Below are positions 24,840 to 34,188 of a stretch of 64,000 nucleotides of DNA, in pieces. The notes under the pieces were generated by a model that saw nothing but the letters and a program-made list of their open reading frames with translations, did no database searches and had not been told where the DNA came from. How positions within the stretch are numbered: position 1 is the first letter of the stretch; the number at the start of each line of letters is the position of its first letter. The DNA is from Gallaecimonas mangrovi (GTDB taxonomy: Bacteria > Pseudomonadota > Gammaproteobacteria > Enterobacterales > Gallaecimonadaceae), in the NCBI RefSeq assembly GCF_003367375.1, contig NZ_CP031416.1:379501-443500 (forward strand), written 5' to 3'. The position numbers and the translations under genes were made by a program.

Positions 24840-25856
24840 TTAATCGCGGAACTGGCCAAGGAAGGCCGGTATGCGGCTTTCTAGCCAGTAGCGTGGCCGC
24901 CAAAGACTCCCTGCAATAAAGCCCACGTGCCCGCCGTGGCGACTTAACTCCAAAGTGACACTGGAACTCAGTTCATGGTCTGCCGGTATTGCCTCGGGGC
25001 TGATGAAGGGGTCGTCTAGCGCGTGGATGATCAATGTTGGCTGCGTAATGCTTGCCAGCAGCGGTTTAGACGATGCCTTCTGGTAATAATCCCGCCCACT
25101 TTTAAAGCCATGCAGTGGCGCTGTAAAGGCATGGTCAAAGGTCGCAAAGTCTTTAAACAGCGCCTTGTTGGCAACATTTGGCATAGCTTGGGCAAGCGCC
25201 GGGTTTTGCGCCTTACGTTCAAGGCTTTGGCGCAGGCTATTTAATAAATGCCGCTGATAAACCTTGGATAGGCCACGGCTAATGTGGCGGCTAGACGCCA
25301 ATAAGTCCATCGGCGGCGAAACCGCTACTGCCGCTTTTAACGGGCTGCTTTGTGCGTCTTCACCTAGCCATTTGAGCAGCACATTGCCACCTAGGGAATA
25401 GCCAACCGCCATCAGCGGTGTATTGGGGTAACGGCGTTTAAGCTCGGCCGCTAGCCAGCGTGGGTCGCCACTTTCACCACTGTGGTATGCCCGTGGCAGT
25501 TTATTGGGAACACCGCCACAGCCACGAAAATGCATTACCGCCACTTGCATATCGGCCTTTATCAGCTCTGCCATCAACCCTTGCACATAGGGTGAATTCA
25601 CCGAGCCTTCCAAACCATGCAACACCATAACCAAAGGCCGACAGGCATCGTCGCTTAAAGGTTTTGGCGTAAGCAAAGCCAGTTCATCTCCATCCGGGGT
25701 TGCCAGCCATTCGCACTGGCAGGTAATCCAAGGTTTGGAACGCTTTAATGTCGGGAAAATGGTCTGGGCATGGCAGTTACCCAAACCAATAGCGGGGCTG
25801 AAATCACTTTCGCTGATCATGACGACGTCTAAGCACTGAGTATCGATTGACACCAT
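24840..25856 (-). CDS. yheT: Alpha/beta hydrolase, YheT family
   Basis: A 338-aa hydrolase matching E. coli YheT (340 aa). VLHGLEGSVNSPYVQGL (oxyanion segment), MHFRGCGGVPN, nucleophile elbow GYSLGGN with Ser, DDPF carrying the acid, and GGHVGF with the catalytic His. Natural substrate unknown; the family acts on esters. Start taken at ATG 25856; ATG 25820 is an alternative. In E. coli yheT adjoins yheU, but here argO/argP lie between them. Confidence 0.9.
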   Translation of the reverse strand: MVSIDTQCLDVVMISESDFSPAIGLGNCHAQTIFPTLKRSKPWITCQCEWLATPDGDELALLTPKPLSDDACRPLVMVLHGLEGSVNSPYVQGLMAELIKADMQVAVMHFRGCGGVPNKLPRAYHSGESGDPRWLAAELKRRYPNTPLMAVGYSLGGNVLLKWLGEDAQSSPLKAAVAVSPPMDLLASSRHISRGLSKVYQRHLLNSLRQSLERKAQNPALAQAMPNVANKALFKDFATFDHAFTAPLHGFKSGRDYYQKASSKPLLASITQPTLIIHALDDPFISPEAIPADHELSSSVTLELSRHGGHVGFIAGSLWRPRYWLESRIPAFLGQFRD

Positions 25857-25931
25857 ACTTGGCTATTTGCAGCAGGCCAACTGCTGTGACGCGATTGCGC
25901 TCTATGCCACCTGTTGCCAAGGAGATGGATA

Positions 25932-27035
25932 ATGAAAAGTTGGATGTGCGCCTTACTGCTAATACTGCCGCTGCTAGCCAGCGCCGCCACCACCGACAAA
26001 GCCGAAGTGGTGCTACAAACGCTGGCATCAAACCTTGACCATCCCTGGGGGCTGGCTTTTATGCCCGATGGTCAGATATTAGTAACCGAGCGCAGCGGCC
26101 AGTTATTGTTAATGAGCGCCGATGGCAAAAAGCGCCAAGCGCTGACTGGCTTGCCGAAAATTGCAGTAGGTGGCCAGGGTGGTTTGTTGGATGTGGCCTA
26201 CCACCAAGGCTGGATTTACTTTTCCTATGCAGAACCTGGCGATAAAGCCGGTAGCAATTCAACGGCGGTTGCCAGAGCGAGATTGGTCGCTAACCACCTT
26301 GTTGACCTGAAGGTGATTTTCCGCCAACAGCCAAAATACCGCTCTAACGCGCACTTTGGCTCTCGCTTGGTTTTTGCGCCTGATAACAGCCTCTTTATTA
26401 CCCCTGGTGAACGTTACAGCGCCCGCCAACAGGCACAAACGCTGGATAACGACCTGGGTAAGGTAGTGCGTATTTTGCCAGACGGCAGCATTCCCAATGA
26501 CAACCCCTTTGTTGGCAAAAAGGGCGCTCGCCCGGAGATCTGGTCCTATGGTCATCGCAATGTACAAGGTGCGGCCATTAACCCGATGACAGAACAGCTT
26601 TGGACCAGCGAACATGGTCCTCAAGGCGGCGACGAAGTGAACATTGACCAGCCAGGGCGTAATTATGGCTGGCCGGTTGTGACTTATGGCGAGGAATACG
26701 GTGGCGGCAAAATCGGCGAAGGCAGCTCAAAGCCCGGCATGGAAGAACCGGTGAAGGTGTGGGTGCCCTCTATAGCGCCATCAGGTATGGCTTTTTATAG
26801 CGGTGATAAATTTCCCGCCTGGAAGGGCAACCTCTTTGTTGGCTCGTTGAAATTCATGCAACTGGTACGGCTGGAACTGGACGGCGATAAGGTGGTTGCT
26901 GAAAAACGGATGCTGATGGTGCAAATTGGCCAACGTATTCGCGATGTGAAACAGGGCCCAGATGGTTATCTTTACCTGTTAACCGATGCCAGTGATGGCC
27001 GCTTAATTCGCCTGGTGCCAGCGGCCAGCAACTGA
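25932..27035 (+). CDS. PQQ-dependent aldose sugar dehydrogenase, Asd/YliI type
   Basis: A 367-aa exported six-blade beta-propeller. Signal peptide ends near AASA at about residue 19. Family marks: NLDHPWGLAFMPDG, the His pair around YGHRNVQGAA, SEHGPQGGDEVN and NYGWPVVTYG (Ca/PQQ site). E. coli YliI oxidises aldoses in the periplasm with PQQ that the cell cannot make. ATG 25932 has AAGGAG seven bases upstream. A PqqU-like receptor lies two genes downstream, so scavenged PQQ may supply it. Confidence 0.88.
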   Translation: MKSWMCALLLILPLLASAATTDKAEVVLQTLASNLDHPWGLAFMPDGQILVTERSGQLLLMSADGKKRQALTGLPKIAVGGQGGLLDVAYHQGWIYFSYAEPGDKAGSNSTAVARARLVANHLVDLKVIFRQQPKYRSNAHFGSRLVFAPDNSLFITPGERYSARQQAQTLDNDLGKVVRILPDGSIPNDNPFVGKKGARPEIWSYGHRNVQGAAINPMTEQLWTSEHGPQGGDEVNIDQPGRNYGWPVVTYGEEYGGGKIGEGSSKPGMEEPVKVWVPSIAPSGMAFYSGDKFPAWKGNLFVGSLKFMQLVRLELDGDKVVAEKRMLMVQIGQRIRDVKQGPDGYLYLLTDASDGRLIRLVPAASN

Positions 27036-27038
27036 CAG

Positions 27039-27081
27039 AAAACTGAACAAAGTTTTTACTAAATAACAACTTTCAGTTTTT
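27039..27081 (+). terminator. Intrinsic terminator after the Asd-like gene
   Basis: AAAACTG...AAAGTT pairs with AACTTT-CAGTTTT (three-base bulge), followed by a T run. Confidence 0.7.
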
Positions 27082-27153
27082 GTACAGGGGGTTATTGCCA
27101 AGGTTGTTACTGCGGCAGCCGATTCCGCACTAGCCGGACACAAGGAGGACCCC

Positions 27154-28212
27154 GTGAATCAAATTGGTACGGGAAAGCCCGTCATTATTATTCCTGCCTA
27201 TCAGCCCGATGAAACGCTTTACAAGCTGGTGATGCAATTACGCGGCCAGGGGCCGCAGTTTCCTGTGTTGGTGGTGGATGATGGTTCCACCACCCATCTC
27301 AAGCCCTTGTTTGACGCCCTTAGCGAAATATCCGGCGTGACAGTGCTGCACCATAGCCGAAATCAAGGCAAAGGTGCCGCTCTTAAAACCGCTATGGCGT
27401 GGGTTGCCGATTACGCCGGTAGTGATTGCCCAGGGGCGGTTACTGCTGATGCTGATGGCCAGCATTTACCCAAAGACATTCTGGCACTTGCCCGCCGTTT
27501 GCAAGCCTACCCCAATAAACTGTGGATGGGCGTTCGCCACTTTGACGGTGAAAAGGTGCCGCTGCGTTCGCGCTTAGGCAATAAACTCACCGAAAAAGTG
27601 TTTGCCATGGCCACCGGCCAACATTTGGTGGATACCCAAACCGGCTTGCGTGCCATTCCGCGGCGTTATTTTTCAGCCTTGCTGGCCTGTAAGCCCAATG
27701 GTTACGAATTCGAGCTAGACATGTTGTTGGCGGCAAAAGATAACGGCATCAGCATCGGGCAAATGCCCATTACCACGGTTTATGAGTCTGGCAACCCCAG
27801 CAGCCACTTTCGGCCACTCACCGATTCCCTGCGCATTTACAGCCGTTTCCTGCGTTTTACCGGGGTTGGGTTGGCATCTGCAGGCCTCGATTATCTGCTG
27901 TTCGCACTGTTGTACATGGTCAGTGGCGAGATCTTAAGTGCCATGGTGGTGGCCAGGGTCTGTAGTGCCATCTTTAACTTCAGCTGTAATCGGCTTTGGG
28001 TGTTTGGTAGCAAGGGTAATCTTTGGAAAGAAGCCAGCCGCTACAGTGCCTTGGCGTTGTGCCTAGTGGCCTTGGGGTATGGGTTAACCAAAGCCTTCTA
28101 TGGCTTGGATTTGTCGCCCTTTATTGGTAAGCCGCTAGCTGAGGTGATCATTGCCGCTGTTAGCTTTATTGCACAACGTTATGTCGTTTTTTTACGAGAA
28201 AAAGAGGCTTAA
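27154..28212 (+). CDS. Fused GT2 glycosyltransferase - GtrA membrane protein
   Basis: A 352-aa fusion. Residues 8-220 are a DPM1-like GT2 domain: PAYQPDETL, VVDDGST, HSRNQGKGAALK, DADGQH (DxD), and TQTGLRAIPR. Residues 228-350 are a four-helix GtrA domain: RFTGVGLASAGLDYLLF, FNFSCNRLWVF, and the end QRYVVF. Such proteins make and flip polyprenyl-phosphate sugars for cell-surface modification. No acceptor glycosyltransferase is adjacent. GTG 27154 follows AAGGAGGA. Confidence 0.88.
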   Translation: MNQIGTGKPVIIIPAYQPDETLYKLVMQLRGQGPQFPVLVVDDGSTTHLKPLFDALSEISGVTVLHHSRNQGKGAALKTAMAWVADYAGSDCPGAVTADADGQHLPKDILALARRLQAYPNKLWMGVRHFDGEKVPLRSRLGNKLTEKVFAMATGQHLVDTQTGLRAIPRRYFSALLACKPNGYEFELDMLLAAKDNGISIGQMPITTVYESGNPSSHFRPLTDSLRIYSRFLRFTGVGLASAGLDYLLFALLYMVSGEILSAMVVARVCSAIFNFSCNRLWVFGSKGNLWKEASRYSALALCLVALGYGLTKAFYGLDLSPFIGKPLAEVIIAAVSFIAQRYVVFLREKEA

Positions 28213-28252
28213 TTTCTTTATAGTTGCGCCAATTTATAATATTGGATGACAA

Positions 28253-30172
28253 ATGACGCCAATTGAATGGATTGTGATGGCCAGCCTCAGTGGCCAAGGA
28301 ACGGCTTTAGCAGCAGTGGATGATACTCAGGCTGCAGACAATACCGATGTCATTGAAGTAACAGGCCACCGTTTGGGGCAAACCTTGCCTTCTGCGTCGG
28401 TCACCACACCGAAAGCGGGCCCTTTGCTGGATAACGGTGACTGGCTTAAAGGCTTGCCTGGCTTGCAGGTCGACCCACGAGTGAATATGGCCCAAGACAC
28501 CCGTTTAGTGGTGCGGGGTTTTGGCGCAACCTCTGCTTTTGGGGTACGTAGCCTTCGTATCGAGCAAGATGGCATTCCCCTTTCCAGTGCCGATGGTCAG
28601 GGCCAGTTATCGCAGGTGCAGGTTAACAGCATCGATAATGCCTTATTAATCAAAGGCCCTTTGGCGGCGCTTTATGGCAATGCCGCCGGTGGCGTGTTGC
28701 AACTGACCACCAAAACCCCTGACGCTAGCGGTGGCCAGGTGAGTGCCATGACCGGCGAATATGGCCGCCAGCGGCTTTCAGCAACCGCCAATTACCGCCA
28801 GCAAGACCGCTGGCTGAGTCTAAGTGGTCAGCGCCTGAAAATGGATGGCTTTCGCCCCCATAGTGATGCCAGTCGTAACCAATGGCGCTTGGCCGGTGGC
28901 GTGGGGGGCTTTACCGCCTTTACCCAGCGCAGCACAGAACCGCGCTTGGATGACCCGCAGTCAGAGACGCTGTCGCAATGGCAAACCGACCCCAACGCCG
29001 GCAGCAGTGCGGCAGAAACCTTTGATGCCCATAAAAGTGTGCGTGACCAAATGACCGGTGCCAGCTATCAGCACGGTGACTGGCATTTGTCTGGCTGGAG
29101 CGGCGATCGCAAGGTGCTGCAATACCTGACCTACGTTGGCGATACTGGCTCTGGCGGTATTGTTGATCTTGATAGGGAAAACCAAGGCGCGCGGGTGGAG
29201 TGGACCCCAAATTGGCAAGGGGTTAACTGGACTTTAGGCAGTGAATACCGTGGCCAACGTGATAACCGCAAAGGGTTTGATAACGACTACGGCTCAAAGG
29301 GCACCCTACGCCGTAATGAAGTTGGCCATATTCGCGCGACCGACGCCTACGCCATTGCCGATGTGATGGGAATAACCGCCGGGGTACGTTATAGCCACAG
29401 CCGATTTAGCGTGGATGACCACTACGGCGTTGATGACAGCGGCGGTGGCTATTTTAACGAGTTGGCATGGGCGCTGGGTTATCGCCGTGCCATTGCGCCA
29501 GGCTGGACGGCGTTTGCCAGTTTGGGAGAAGGGTTTGAAACGCCAACCTTAACCGAAATGGCATATTCAGTTGGCGGTGGCGGCTTTAATAAAGATCTCA
29601 AGGCCAGTCATCATCGTCAGGCCGAGTTAGGTGTATCGACCAATCTAGGCCCATGGCAGGCGACGGTAACCGGCTTTTTAGTCGATAGCAGCGATGAATT
29701 GGTGGTTGCCGAAAGTGCCAACGGCCGTACTGTGTATGAAAACGGCGATGACAGCCAGCGCCAAGGTTTGGAAGGGCAGCTGGTTCGCCGCTTTGCCGAC
29801 TGGCAATACCGTGTCAGCGGCACATGGCTTAACGCCGAGTTTGATAGCGGCGAGCGTATTCCGGGTGTGGCAAAACTGGATATGACCCAACAACTGTCTT
29901 GGTTCTTCTGGGAAAACCAATCGTTAGATCTCAGCTGGCATCATCGTAGCCGCACTGCCGCTACCAGCGACAACAGTGTCTATGTGCCGGGCGGTAATCA
30001 GTGGGATCTGGGCTGGCAAGGCGGTTTTGGCGCAGTCAATCTGTGGGCAAAAGTGGAAAACCTGGCCGATGAGAAGTTAGCAGGGGCTGTTGTTGTCAAC
30101 CAAAGTGCTGGCCGATATGTCGAGCCCCTGCCGGGCAGAGAATGGAGCTTAGGGCTGAGTTGGCGTTTTTAA
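28253..30172 (+). CDS. pqqU: TonB-dependent outer-membrane receptor, PqqU (YncD) type
   Basis: A 639-aa outer-membrane receptor. The signal peptide ends near ALAA, with a TonB box-like DVIEVTGH. Plug: PGLQVDPRVNMAQD, VRGFG, DGIPLSSADGQGQ, ALYGNAAGGVL. Barrel: NRKGFDNDYGSKGTLRRNE, GFETPTLTEM, and the end VVNQSAGRYVEPLPGREW. These segments agree closely with E. coli YncD, which takes up the cofactor PQQ. That function plus the nearby Asd-like dehydrogenase supports PQQ import. No Fur box is seen. The 3' end overlaps the next minus-strand gene by 24 bases. Confidence 0.85.
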   Translation: MTPIEWIVMASLSGQGTALAAVDDTQAADNTDVIEVTGHRLGQTLPSASVTTPKAGPLLDNGDWLKGLPGLQVDPRVNMAQDTRLVVRGFGATSAFGVRSLRIEQDGIPLSSADGQGQLSQVQVNSIDNALLIKGPLAALYGNAAGGVLQLTTKTPDASGGQVSAMTGEYGRQRLSATANYRQQDRWLSLSGQRLKMDGFRPHSDASRNQWRLAGGVGGFTAFTQRSTEPRLDDPQSETLSQWQTDPNAGSSAAETFDAHKSVRDQMTGASYQHGDWHLSGWSGDRKVLQYLTYVGDTGSGGIVDLDRENQGARVEWTPNWQGVNWTLGSEYRGQRDNRKGFDNDYGSKGTLRRNEVGHIRATDAYAIADVMGITAGVRYSHSRFSVDDHYGVDDSGGGYFNELAWALGYRRAIAPGWTAFASLGEGFETPTLTEMAYSVGGGGFNKDLKASHHRQAELGVSTNLGPWQATVTGFLVDSSDELVVAESANGRTVYENGDDSQRQGLEGQLVRRFADWQYRVSGTWLNAEFDSGERIPGVAKLDMTQQLSWFFWENQSLDLSWHHRSRTAATSDNSVYVPGGNQWDLGWQGGFGAVNLWAKVENLADEKLAGAVVVNQSAGRYVEPLPGREWSLGLSWRF

Positions 30173-30361
30173 GCGGCGCACCCAATTCATCAACTGGTAG
30201 CGTTTTTTCAGTGGCTGGTTAGCGTCACGAAGCTGGTGTAACACCGACTGCAAGAACAAGGTGTCTTGTAGTCGGTTATCAGAACTCATTTCATTTACGG
30301 CGCGCTGCTCAGTGGTAAAAGACAGTTCAGATGTTGAAGCGCTTAAAGAAGTCACTGCCAT
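30149..30361 (-). CDS. Hypothetical 70-residue protein
   Basis: Small soluble protein with a Ser/Thr-rich start and a helical basic end (KKRYQLMNWVRRLKTP). ATG 30361 has CAGGAG seven bases upstream, which argues that it is real. It overlaps the pqqU 3' end by 24 bases. No family is recognised. Confidence 0.55.
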   Translation of the reverse strand: MAVTSLSASTSELSFTTEQRAVNEMSSDNRLQDTLFLQSVLHQLRDANQPLKKRYQLMNWVRRLKTPTQP

Positions 30362-30394
30362 GGTTCAGCTCCTGCTGGTTCTCTGTTTTCATCC

Positions 30395-31060
30395 TTAATT
30401 GGCCTCTAAAACAACTGGGCCACCTTTTTTCTCTGCGTTTTGATATTGCTCGAGTTTTCGACAACGTTCGATGAACGCGGCAATATTTGGATAGTGCTTG
30501 AGATCCAATCTGTTGCTTGCCGCTTCCAGCGGAAAACTCATTTGAATATCTGCTGCACTAAACTCCCCCGCAAACCATTGGCGGTCAGCCAAGTGATTTT
30601 CAATATAGTCCATGTGCGTTTTTAACTGCGGTGCCAGAAACGCTTTTTGCACCTTCGCCATTAACTTATTGGCAATAGGCTTAATAAATATTGGCATCGG
30701 GCTTTTGGGTATGCGGCTAAATACCAGCTTCATAACCAACAGCGGCATTAAGGAGCCTTCTGCGTAATGGAGCCAATAACGGTATTCCAATAACGCCTGA
30801 CCTTCAGTGGGGCGAAGTTGCCCATCGCTGTAACGGTCAACAAGGTACTCAATAATGGCCCCTGACTCGGCAATAACGTTGTCGCCGTCCTGTAGCACTG
30901 GTGACTTGCCCAAAGGGTGTATTTCCTTGAGCGTCGCGGGTGCCAGCAAGGTTTTAGGATCCCGTTTATAGGTCTGTACCTGATAGGGCACACCCAATAT
31001 TTCCAACAGCCAAAGGATCCGATGAGAGCGAGAGAGTTCGAGATGATGAAGGATAAGCAT
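30395..31060 (-). CDS. Glutathione S-transferase family protein
   Basis: A 221-aa cytoplasmic GST. N-terminal thioredoxin-like domain with LELSRSHRILWLLE, HPLGKSPVLQDGD (cis-Pro) and the ESGAIIEYL glutathione-binding segment. All-helical C-terminal domain ends QWFAGEFSAADIQMSF. It probably conjugates glutathione to electrophiles or reduces peroxides. ATG 31060 follows AGGAGCC. Confidence 0.9.
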   Translation of the reverse strand: MLILHHLELSRSHRILWLLEILGVPYQVQTYKRDPKTLLAPATLKEIHPLGKSPVLQDGDNVIAESGAIIEYLVDRYSDGQLRPTEGQALLEYRYWLHYAEGSLMPLLVMKLVFSRIPKSPMPIFIKPIANKLMAKVQKAFLAPQLKTHMDYIENHLADRQWFAGEFSAADIQMSFPLEAASNRLDLKHYPNIAAFIERCRKLEQYQNAEKKGGPVVLEAN

Positions 31061-31268
31061 AAAGGCTCCTTAAGATTATCCGGTCATCTACGCATCTGCC
31101 TGCCTAACGGATCTCGCATAATTTTCGATCATTCCGTTATGCCACAGGCCAACAGGCAAAATTGTATTAAAAGGTATGAGGTGTTTATTTACGCGGAAGA
31201 AAAGGACGGGATAGATGTATATCTATGTAAGTAAAATACCTTCTTTTATAACGACCAAACAATACTTT

Positions 31269-32138
31269 TTATGAAGCATCCATCAAAAAATGCACAAATG
31301 CTTGGTTAGCCCGAGATAAATAACTGTCTCGGCGCCAGGCAATGGACAATTGCAGCCAAACCGGATCGCTAAACGAGAGTGACACCAAATCGGGGTCACT
31401 TTCCACGGCAAGTTTTAATAGGGTTGTAATGCCAAAGCCTTGCTTAACGATGGATTTGATTAAAGGGACGAGGTTGGTTTGGAAAACAATGTTGGGGGTG
31501 CAACCGGCTTCTTTGGCCAGTCGGTCGACAATCTTGCGATGAAAATACCCCTCTTGGAACATCACCAGCTCTTGTTGAAAAAAGGCTTCGGGGTCCACGG
31601 CAGTCAATTTAGCGAAAGGATGATCCTTGGCAACCGTAACGCGCATTTCTTCGGTGGTGAAAATGCGCGCTTCCAATTCGGGTGGCAAAAATTCTGACAC
31701 TATCACCGCCAGGTCCAATTCCCCCGCCTCCAGCATTTGCCGCAGCTGCCAGGTACCGGCCTCAATCACCGACAAGTTAAGGTTGGGGTGGCGATGGCGA
31801 AAGGCCATCAAGATCGGGGGGAAATAATAAGAACCCAACATAGAAGGGATGCCTACCCGCACTTCGCCGGTGGCAAGACCTTGCAGTTCTTCCATTTCGC
31901 GTTCGGCATCATTAAGGGCTTTTAAAATCTTTTCGGCGTGGGGAAAAAGTCTTTTGCCCTCATCGGTCAGGGTGACTTTTCGGTCCTGGCGATGGAAAAG
32001 ACTGAGGTGTAATTCGGCCTCTAATTTCTTCACGGCCATGCTGACAGCTGGCTGTGCAACGCCCAGATGCTGGGCTGCCAAGGTAAAGCTCTGTAACTTA
32101 GCCACCTCATAGAAGTAGCGTAATGCCTTGGTATCCAT
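31269..32138 (-). CDS. LysR-family transcriptional regulator
   Basis: A 289-aa regulator with N-terminal HTH (FTLAAQHLGVAQPAVSMAVKKLE) and a periplasmic-binding-type effector domain (GEVRVGIPSMLGSYYFPPIL). It is divergent from the OprB porin gene with a 257-base spacer, so it may control carbohydrate uptake. The effector is not predictable. Confidence 0.88.
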   Translation of the reverse strand: MDTKALRYFYEVAKLQSFTLAAQHLGVAQPAVSMAVKKLEAELHLSLFHRQDRKVTLTDEGKRLFPHAEKILKALNDAEREMEELQGLATGEVRVGIPSMLGSYYFPPILMAFRHRHPNLNLSVIEAGTWQLRQMLEAGELDLAVIVSEFLPPELEARIFTTEEMRVTVAKDHPFAKLTAVDPEAFFQQELVMFQEGYFHRKIVDRLAKEAGCTPNIVFQTNLVPLIKSIVKQGFGITTLLKLAVESDPDLVSLSFSDPVWLQLSIAWRRDSYLSRANQAFVHFLMDAS

Positions 32139-32395
32139 CTGTTTTATTACGGTTGCCTTGATAATTTGTTACGAGACAGCTTGCGACAAATGGTCCAAAA
32201 TACGCCGCCAACTGTGCCCATATGACCGCTCAGTGTAAATACTAGCGTGCTTTACGTTTCAGCTATGGTAAAACGCGCTCGTCAGTAGATTACTGACTGT
32301 GCCCGCAAGGTTACAGCCAGTATTTATGATTACGCTTTTATTTTTGCCCTAAACTTCAGGGAAAGTTTTTTTCCCCTTGGATAAGAAGCAAACCA

Positions 32396-33700
32396 ATGAA
32401 CTGTAAAAAAACTCTTGCCGCAGCCTCAGCACTGTGGCTAATCAGCAGCAGCTTAGTAGCAGCACATGCCGATGACTTCAATGCAGATGAACATATGTTT
32501 GGTGACCTTGGGGGCTACCGCAGCAAACTGCATAACGAAGGTATCGATGTAGACCTCAACTATACGGGTGAGTTCGGTCACAACCTCAGCGGTGGTGACA
32601 AAAAAGCTTATGGTTACGCCGACCAAACCGTATTGGGTTTCAAATTCGACTTGGACAAACTGCTGGGCCTGACCGGCGGTAGCTTCCACTTTACCTTGGC
32701 TAACCGCGGCGGTAACGCCGAAACCCTGAATGACAGAGCCGGTATTGGCGAGCTGATGCAGTCAATGGAATTGCATGGCCGTGGCCGTGTTACCCGCATC
32801 GCCGAGTTCTTCTACGATCAGAAGTTGCTGGACGGCGCTCTGGATATCAAACTGGGCCGTTTGAACTTCGGTTCTTACTTTGGCGACTTCCAGTGTAATT
32901 TTGCCTACTTGGGCTTTTGTGGTTCCCAGCCGGGTAACTACAACTCCACGCTTTACAACTACCCCATTAGCCAATGGGCCGGTGTCGTACAGTACAACCT
33001 GAACGATGACTGGTACATCAAAGGCGGTGTTTACCAAATGAACCCAAGCTGGCTGGAAAACGGCCAGGGTATGAATTTTGGTAACCCCAAAGGCACCGAA
33101 GGTATCACCACTCCGGTTGAGTTGGGTTGGACGCCGAAATTGAATGGCCTGCCGGGTACTTGGAAGCTGGGCTACTGGCATGACAACGTTGGCGGTGACG
33201 ACCTTTATTACAACCAAGACGGCCAACCTTTGACCGTTGATGGCGGTGTTGCTGAAAAACACAGCAGTAAAGGTGGTGGTTACTTCAGCGTTGACCAGCA
33301 AGTAACGTCTGTTGCTGGTGACCCAAGCCGTGGCTTTAGCATCTTCTCTTTCATCACCATTAACGACCGTGATGTCACTACTGTTGACCATGCGATGAAC
33401 CTGGGTGTGTCTTACAAAGGTCCGTTCGCTTCTCGGCCAACCGATCTTTGGAGCATGGCGGTAGAGTACCTGCATGTTTCTGATCGCCTGTCTGATGGCG
33501 AGCGTGCGCTGGCTGCTGCTCAAGGTGGTATCTACGTACCGGTACAAGACTCAGAAACTGTGTTTGCTACCTCTTACCACTTCCAAATCACCAAATGGTT
33601 TATGGCACGTCCTGAAATTCAGTACATCCACAATCCTGGTGGTTACAGCGAAAACCCCAATGCGTGGGTTCTTGCGCTGAAAACGAACATCAACTTCTAA
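32396..33700 (+). CDS. OprB-family carbohydrate-selective porin
   Basis: A 434-aa outer-membrane beta-barrel. Signal peptide ends near AAHA (about 25). It then reads MFGDLGGYRSKLHNEGIDVDLNYTGEFG, the OprB N-terminal pattern, with alternating aromatic strands and a terminal Phe (KTNINF). It likely admits glucose and other sugars. A cytoplasmic glucokinase gene lies about 2 kb downstream. GGATAAGAAG precedes ATG 32396. Confidence 0.88.
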   Translation: MNCKKTLAAASALWLISSSLVAAHADDFNADEHMFGDLGGYRSKLHNEGIDVDLNYTGEFGHNLSGGDKKAYGYADQTVLGFKFDLDKLLGLTGGSFHFTLANRGGNAETLNDRAGIGELMQSMELHGRGRVTRIAEFFYDQKLLDGALDIKLGRLNFGSYFGDFQCNFAYLGFCGSQPGNYNSTLYNYPISQWAGVVQYNLNDDWYIKGGVYQMNPSWLENGQGMNFGNPKGTEGITTPVELGWTPKLNGLPGTWKLGYWHDNVGGDDLYYNQDGQPLTVDGGVAEKHSSKGGGYFSVDQQVTSVAGDPSRGFSIFSFITINDRDVTTVDHAMNLGVSYKGPFASRPTDLWSMAVEYLHVSDRLSDGERALAAAQGGIYVPVQDSETVFATSYHFQITKWFMARPEIQYIHNPGGYSENPNAWVLALKTNINF

Positions 33701-33702
33701 AG

Positions 33703-33731
33703 CAAAAAGCCGGGCTTTAGCCCGGCTTTTT
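33703..33731 (+). terminator. Intrinsic terminator after the porin gene (bidirectional)
   Basis: AGCCGGGCT-tt-AGCCCGGCT stem at 33708-33727 flanked by A and T runs. Confidence 0.9.
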
Positions 33732-34101
33732 ATTCACCAATAGCGTATTTGGCCTTAAAGGCGTCGCGCTCTTTCTTGCGAAGACCTCTCACCACCAGGG
33801 CAAAGGAATTGTCCACCATCCGCCGTATTTCGCCCTCGGGTATCGAGCTATCTAACAGCACCGTATTCCAGTGCAGTTTATTCATGTGGTAAGCCGCTTT
33901 TACACTGCTAAAAATATCGCGCAGCGCCATGGCTTCATGGGGGTCACATTTCAGGTTTACCGCATCGGCACCATAAAAATGTCCGGTTAACGCAAACATT
34001 TTGCCACGCACCTTGTAAACCGCGGCGTCGGGGCCAAAAGGAAAGCTTTCTATGGCTTCAGGTTGGGTCAGTAGGTATTGACGAAGGGCCTTGGCATCCA
34101 T
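33730..34101 (-). CDS. MmcQ/YjbR-family DNA-binding-type protein
   Basis: A 123-residue protein of the CyaY-like YjbR fold: FPFGPDAAVYKVRGKMFAL, NLKCDP, HMNKLHWNTVLLD and DNSFALVVRGL. Function unclear; YjbR folds like double-wing DNA binders. ATG 34101 with GGAACAC upstream is chosen over a TTG 48 bases earlier. Confidence 0.88.
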   Translation of the reverse strand: MDAKALRQYLLTQPEAIESFPFGPDAAVYKVRGKMFALTGHFYGADAVNLKCDPHEAMALRDIFSSVKAAYHMNKLHWNTVLLDSSIPEGEIRRMVDNSFALVVRGLRKKERDAFKAKYAIGE

Positions 34102-34188
34102 GGTGTGTTCCAGCGAAAAGTCAGCGTAACGAAAAAGGATGGGTAACAACGAACGCGATGTTTTTATGGCGCGGTGACCAGCGCCTGT

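Noticed and set aside
30917-31234. 105-codon plus-strand frame
   Set aside because: Mostly antisense to the GST gene, with no ribosome site and no recognisable protein.
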